In this document: piece by piece, positions 20,256-23,513 of the stretch
Numbering within the stretch: position 1 is the first letter of the stretch
Layout: the number at the start of each line of letters is the position of its first letter
Assembly: GCA_010027105.1 (NCBI GenBank)
Contig: RGVT01000006.1
Coordinates: forward strand, 1 to 23,513
Reading direction: 5' to 3'
DNA: 23,513 nucleotides
DNA from: Planctomycetia bacterium
GTDB taxonomy: Bacteria; Planctomycetota; Planctomycetia; Pirellulales; UBA1268
Notes under the pieces: generated by a model
Told to the model about the DNA's origin: nothing
Database searches by the model: none
The model's input: only the letters and a program-made list of their open reading frames with translations
Position numbers and translations under genes: made by a program

Positions 20256-21512
20256 TTACCGCGGGTCGGTGTTCATCACCCGGCCGTCGATCACGACGCC
20301 CGTGCAGTGCGTCGTGTATTCGAAGGGGTCGCCGTCGAAGAGGGCCGCGTCGCCGTCCTTGCCGACTTCGAGCGAGCCCACCCGGTCGGCCACGCCCACG
20401 ATCCGGGCGGCGTCGATCGTGATCGCCGCCAGGGCGTCGGCGAACGAGAGGCCGTGGGCCGCGGCGAGGCCGGCCTCGAAGAGCACGACGCGGGTCTTGG
20501 GCACGTACGACTCGTAGCCGCTCTGGAGGGCGATCGGGATCCCGGCCTTGTCGAGCGTGGCCGCGGTCTCGAAGCTGATGTTCTCCGTTTCGCCGCCGCC
20601 TCCGGCCCGACGCATCGTGGGGTGCACGATGACGGGCACGCCGGCCGCCTTGATCCGGTCGACGAGGAGGTATGACTCGGCCGCGGAGTCGAGCACGATC
20701 CGGATCTGGAACTCGTCGGCGAGCCGCAGGGCCGAGGCGATGTCGTGGGCCCGGTCGGCCGTCACGAGGAGCGGCCACTCGCGGGCGAGCACCTTCGCGA
20801 GGGCCTCGAGCCGGAGGTCGGTGTCGGGCCGCTTCGACTCGTCGGCGAGGGATCGCTTGCGGAGGTACTCCTGGGCCTTCACGAGTTCGCTCCTCAGCAT
20901 CGCCACGGCCTTGCTGCGGGTGCCGGGGGATTTTTTTTCAGCGTCGGGGCCCTGGGCGCGGGCGGCGTCGCCGAGCGTCACCGCCACCATCGCCGTGGGG
21001 CGGAGCACCGCCTCTTCGACGGTGTTGCCCGAGAGTTTCACGACCATCGTCTGGCCCGAGACGAGGGCGCCCGGAGCGTGGCCGGTGTGGATCGTCGTGA
21101 CGCCGAAGCCGCGCAGCCACTCGATCAGCCGTTCCTGCGGGTTGTAGGCGTCGAGCGCCCGGAGCTCCGGCTGGATCGCCTCGACGGGGTCGAGCTGGTC
21201 CTGGTCCTGCGGCTGGTTGAGGTAGCCGGAGAGCCCCACGACGCTGTGGGCGTCGACGAGGCCCGGCGTCACGACGGCCGCCTGAAGCTGCTGTGCGCCC
21301 GGCGGCACCGGCGTCGTGGCCGCCGGGCCGACGGCGCGGATCTTCCCGCTCTCGATCACGACGACACCGTCGGCGATCGGTGGGCCGGCCAGCGTGTGCA
21401 CGACACCGCCCCGGACGACGAGCGTTTCGGCCGCCGTGGCTCCTCCCGCGACGAGGAGACACACGGTCAATGGGATGGCCTGCAGACGTCGGGATGATCG
21501 CTGTCGGCTCAT
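20256..21512 (-). CDS. Exported amidohydrolase-fold protein lacking the metal ligands (probable pseudoenzyme)
   Basis: This 418-residue protein has a signal peptide (SRRLQAIPLTVCLLVAGGATAAET, cleavage near residue 28) and an amidohydrolase scaffold. The scaffold has an N-terminal beta-sandwich (VVHTLAGPPIADGVVVIESG), then PGLVDAHSVVGLSG, VKL with K159, and the terminal DRVGSLEVGKDGDAALFDGDPF block. The ligands that define the superfamily are missing. HxH is HSV (H89, V91); the HCHRADD of its neighbour is TADRAHD (251-257); the neighbour's LHH is LDS (274-276); and HTDDP is QSGYE (330-334). The start ATG overlaps the stop of the upstream amidohydrolase by ATGA, so translation is coupled. Inference: it partners with or scaffolds its metal-site-bearing neighbour in the periplasm. 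A different chemistry without these ligands is possible. It converges on cysE. Confidence 0.88.
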   Translation of the reverse strand: MSRQRSSRRLQAIPLTVCLLVAGGATAAETLVVRGGVVHTLAGPPIADGVVVIESGKIRAVGPAATTPVPPGAQQLQAAVVTPGLVDAHSVVGLSGYLNQPQDQDQLDPVEAIQPELRALDAYNPQERLIEWLRGFGVTTIHTGHAPGALVSGQTMVVKLSGNTVEEAVLRPTAMVAVTLGDAARAQGPDAEKKSPGTRSKAVAMLRSELVKAQEYLRKRSLADESKRPDTDLRLEALAKVLAREWPLLVTADRAHDIASALRLADEFQIRIVLDSAAESYLLVDRIKAAGVPVIVHPTMRRAGGGGETENISFETAATLDKAGIPIALQSGYESYVPKTRVVLFEAGLAAAHGLSFADALAAITIDAARIVGVADRVGSLEVGKDGDAALFDGDPFEYTTHCTGVVIDGRVMNTDPR

Positions 21513-22834
21513 CGCATCATTCCCACCTTCGTCGGACCGTTGCAGCACGACTCCGCCTTCTGGTCTCGGCTGGCGCCGAAGCCGCCGACCGCGAACAGCC
21601 GATCCTGGGGATCGTCGCGGTCGAACACCAACCGCCCCTCGACGTAGGTCCGCAGCACCTTCGTCTGCACGCTCAATGGGTCGCCCGAGAGCACGACGAC
21701 GTCGGCGTCTTTGCCGACCTCGAGCGAACCGACACGGTCCTGGAGGCCGAGCATCCTCGCGCCGGCGAGGGTGAGCGACTCGAGAGCCTTCTCGCGTGAC
21801 ATCCCGGCCCGCACGGCGAGCGCGGCGGTGCGCAGGAAGAGTCGCGAGTCGGTGACGGGGTCGTCGGTGTGGAGCGCGGTGGGCACGCCGGCCTGTTCGA
21901 GCATGGCACCCGTGACGAGCGAGAAGTCGGCCGCCTCGATCTTGCCTCCGGGGCTGTCGAGCACGATCACGGAGCAGCCCACGCCCGATTTCGCGATCTC
22001 GTGGGCCACCTTCCAGGCCTCGCTCACGTGGTGCAGCACGGCATCGAAGCCGAACTCCTCGCGGAGCCTGAGCACCGTGATGATGTCGTCGGCCCGGTGG
22101 CAGTGGTGGTGGACGATTTTTCTTTTTTCGAGGACGTCGACGAGCGCCTCGAGCTCGAGGTCGCGATCGGGGATTTTCTCCGGGTCGCCCGCGGCCTTGG
22201 CAAGCTTGTCGCGGTAGGCGAGCGCCTTGACGAACTTCTGCCGCACGAGGGCCGCCGACTTGCCGCGGGTGCCGGGAAACGGCGGGTCCTTCTGCGAGTT
22301 GGTGCCGTTGGCCATCTTCAGGCCGCCGAGCGGCCGGCCCGCGGCGTCCCGGTAGAGAAGATCGTCGATCGTGCCCGCCCGGCGGAGCTTCACGTAGACG
22401 GTCTGGCCGCTCGCCAGGTGGCCCGAGCCCGGCATGATGTTGAGCGTGGTCAGGCCGCCGGCGAGGCACTTGCGGAAGCCCGCATCGCGGACGTTGATCG
22501 AGTCGAGGATCCGCACGTCGGGCTGCACCGGCCCGCTGCCGTCGCCCCCCTGCCCTCCTCCCACGTGGCTGTGCGTGTCGACGAGGCCGGGCATGAGCAC
22601 CATGCCCGTGACGTCGATCCGCTCGGCATCGGCCGGCACCGGCGTCGCTTCGACCGGCCCGACCGCCGCGATCGTGCCGCCGCGCACCACCACCGTGCCG
22701 GCCGGAAGTTCGGGCCGGCCGATCGGGATCACGCGGCCGCCGATGAACGCCGTGGCCGTCTCGGCGGCTCCCGCGGGCCCGACGAGCACGAGGCACGACA
22801 GGGCGGCGAGGGCTGGAATTCGGGTGCGTTTCAC
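21509..22834 (-). CDS. Exported metal-dependent amidohydrolase (imidazolonepropionase-like)
   Basis: This 441-residue protein has a signal peptide (KRTRIPALAALSCLVLVGPA, then AGAAE, cleavage near 24) and the amidohydrolase fold. HxH is present as H88-S-H90 in PGLVDTHSHVGGG. K149 (VKL) is a candidate bridging lysine. Further metal-site candidates are HHHCH (242-246), H268/H269 (VLHHVSEAW) and D324/D325 (HTDDPVTDSR). The block QDRVGSLEVGKDADVVVLSG (366-385) closes the small domain. The substrate is not identifiable; related exported proteins hydrolyse cyclic amides or dipeptides. GTG 22834 is chosen over an in-frame TTG at 22870 because the signal peptide then starts with MKRTR, and because GATAAT lies 6 nt upstream. 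It is coupled to the ligand-less paralogue downstream. Confidence 0.9.
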   Translation of the reverse strand: MKRTRIPALAALSCLVLVGPAGAAETATAFIGGRVIPIGRPELPAGTVVVRGGTIAAVGPVEATPVPADAERIDVTGMVLMPGLVDTHSHVGGGQGGDGSGPVQPDVRILDSINVRDAGFRKCLAGGLTTLNIMPGSGHLASGQTVYVKLRRAGTIDDLLYRDAAGRPLGGLKMANGTNSQKDPPFPGTRGKSAALVRQKFVKALAYRDKLAKAAGDPEKIPDRDLELEALVDVLEKRKIVHHHCHRADDIITVLRLREEFGFDAVLHHVSEAWKVAHEIAKSGVGCSVIVLDSPGGKIEAADFSLVTGAMLEQAGVPTALHTDDPVTDSRLFLRTAALAVRAGMSREKALESLTLAGARMLGLQDRVGSLEVGKDADVVVLSGDPLSVQTKVLRTYVEGRLVFDRDDPQDRLFAVGGFGASRDQKAESCCNGPTKVGMMR

Positions 22835-22840
22835 CCCTGA

Positions 22841-22870
22841 ATTATCCGCGTCGCTCCGCCGCCCGCACAA
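22841..22870 (-). promoter_or_regulatory. Candidate promoter of the amidohydrolase pair, overlapping the atpC stop
   Basis: On the minus strand TTGTGC (22870-22865), an 18-bp spacer and GATAAT (22846-22841, 5 of 6 to consensus) end 6 nt before GTG 22834. The GATAAT includes the atpC stop codon TAA (22844-22842). The -10 and start geometry matches cysE, hisH and the response regulator gene. Confidence 0.5.
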
Positions 22871-23270
22871 GGGCCCGCGCGGCAGTCTGGGAACGGAATT
22901 TGGCGGCGATCGCCTCGTCGCCGACGGCCCGCGTGCCGGAGACCTTCTCGAATTCAGCCCGGGCGGCTGCGAGATCGACCTGCTCGGCCGGCACGGCCCG
23001 CTGCGTGATCACCGTCACCGAGTCGTGGGCCACCTCCACGAAGCCGCCGTCGACGAACAGGCGGCGGACGGCGTCGGCGGGCCCCCCCTGCTCGCCCACG
23101 ATCCGCACCTCGCCCGGGCCGAGGCGGCCGATGAAGGGGGAATGGCCGTGGGCCACGCCCCGCAGGCCGTCGAAGAGCGGCAGCGTCACCGACCGGGCCT
23201 GCGTGTCGAGGCTCGTCTGCTCGGGCGTGACGATCACGCACCGCACGCCGCTCTGGTTCGGGTCAGCCAT
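22842..23270 (-). CDS. atpC: F1F0 ATP synthase epsilon subunit
   Basis: This 142-residue protein is the epsilon subunit of the F1 rotor stalk, linking gamma to the c-ring and inhibiting ATP hydrolysis. The N-terminal beta-sandwich shows CVIVTPEQTSLDTQARSVTLPLFDG, the HGHSPFIGRLGPGEVRI block and FVDGGFVEVAHDSVTVIT. A helical C-terminus follows (AAARAEFEKVSGTRAVGDEA onward). ATG 23270 gives the usual short N-terminus (MADPNQSGVRC). It follows atpD by 26 nt, the standard end of an atp operon, and its stop overlaps the promoter of the next gene. Confidence 0.93.
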   Translation of the reverse strand: MADPNQSGVRCVIVTPEQTSLDTQARSVTLPLFDGLRGVAHGHSPFIGRLGPGEVRIVGEQGGPADAVRRLFVDGGFVEVAHDSVTVITQRAVPAEQVDLAAARAEFEKVSGTRAVGDEAIAAKFRSQTAARALVRAAERRG

Positions 23271-23296
23271 GGACGTTGTCTTTCGGGAGGCGAAAC

Positions 23297-23513
23297 TCAG
23301 GCCTTGGCGGCCATCTTCTTGGCCTGCTCCTCGGCCTGCTCGATCGGGCCGACGTACATGAAGGCCTGCTCGGGCAGGTGATCCCACGTGCCGTCGGCGA
23401 TCTCCTCGAACGAGCGGATCGTGTCGGCGAGGCTCGTGATCTCGCCCGGCTTGCCGGTGAACACCTCGGCCACGAGGAACGGCTGCGAGAGGAATCGCTC
23501 CATGCGGCGGGCC
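23297..23513 (-). CDS. atpD: F1F0 ATP synthase beta subunit, C-terminal end (5' part outside window)
   Basis: The last 71 residues of the catalytic beta subunit are visible, entering the window as ARRMERFLSQPFLVAEVFTG, followed by KPGEITSLADTIRSFEEI and a tail PEQAFMYVGPIEQAEEQAKKM. RFLSQPFxVAExFTG and the DLPEQAFxYVG-type ending are diagnostic. The internal Met at 23503 is not the start, because the frame remains open to the window edge. It is followed by atpC. Confidence 0.96.
   Translation of the reverse strand, partial: ARRMERFLSQPFLVAEVFTGKPGEITSLADTIRSFEEIADGTWDHLPEQAFMYVGPIEQAEEQAKKMAAKA

Noticed and set aside
20256..22796. Single 846-residue minus-strand frame joining the ligand-less amidohydrolase to upstream sequence
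   Set aside because: The upstream half is the other amidohydrolase read in the wrong frame. A signal peptide begins at 21512 with an ATGA overlap.

Overview
The window is about 23.5 kb of GC-rich, densely packed chromosomal DNA that is mostly housekeeping genes. Three things suggest a planctomycete or a relative in the PVC group: a fused 3-dehydroquinate dehydratase/shikimate dehydrogenase (AroDE), which also occurs in Chlamydiae; starts that often lack Shine-Dalgarno sites; and paired periplasmic amidohydrolases. This placement is inferred from gene architecture only; no 16S rRNA gene is present.

Layout, plus strand: the 3' part of an error-prone polymerase gene (dnaE2/imuC, 1-1200); a short repeat-bearing gap; purC; aroC; an unrecognised membrane-anchored protein; an acyl-CoA-type fatty acid desaturase; the classic rpsO-pnp pair; a cytosolic NtrB-like histidine kinase; then a tight run of NtrC-like sigma-54 response regulator, mutL, aroDE, aroK and an A24 prepilin-peptidase-like membrane protease. 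These are followed by an OmpA-type lipoprotein, hisH-hisA, and cysE. Minus strand, from the right edge: the end of atpD, atpC, and two translationally coupled exported amidohydrolases that converge on cysE.

The gaps 1201-1389, 18326-18779 and 19782-20255 hold a dispersed repeat family. It includes REP-like hairpins with a GTAG or GTGG foot, a 61-bp perfectly duplicated stretch in opposite orientations, 31-bp direct repeats, and a roughly 43-bp module seen at least five times. One REP-like element supplies the stop codon of hisA.

Regulatory pattern: purC, the response regulator, hisH, cysE and the first amidohydrolase each have a -10-like hexamer ending only 6-7 nt before the start codon. This is the geometry of leaderless mRNAs. 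Other genes (pnp, aroDE, the OmpA lipoprotein, the desaturase, the unknown protein at 3562) have usable Shine-Dalgarno sites, so both initiation modes appear to coexist.

No clear new defence or mobile system is present. The most interesting points are the amidohydrolase pair, in which the second member has lost every recognisable metal ligand; the repeat clusters; the leaderless promoter grammar; and the A24 protease with a large insert between its catalytic aspartates.
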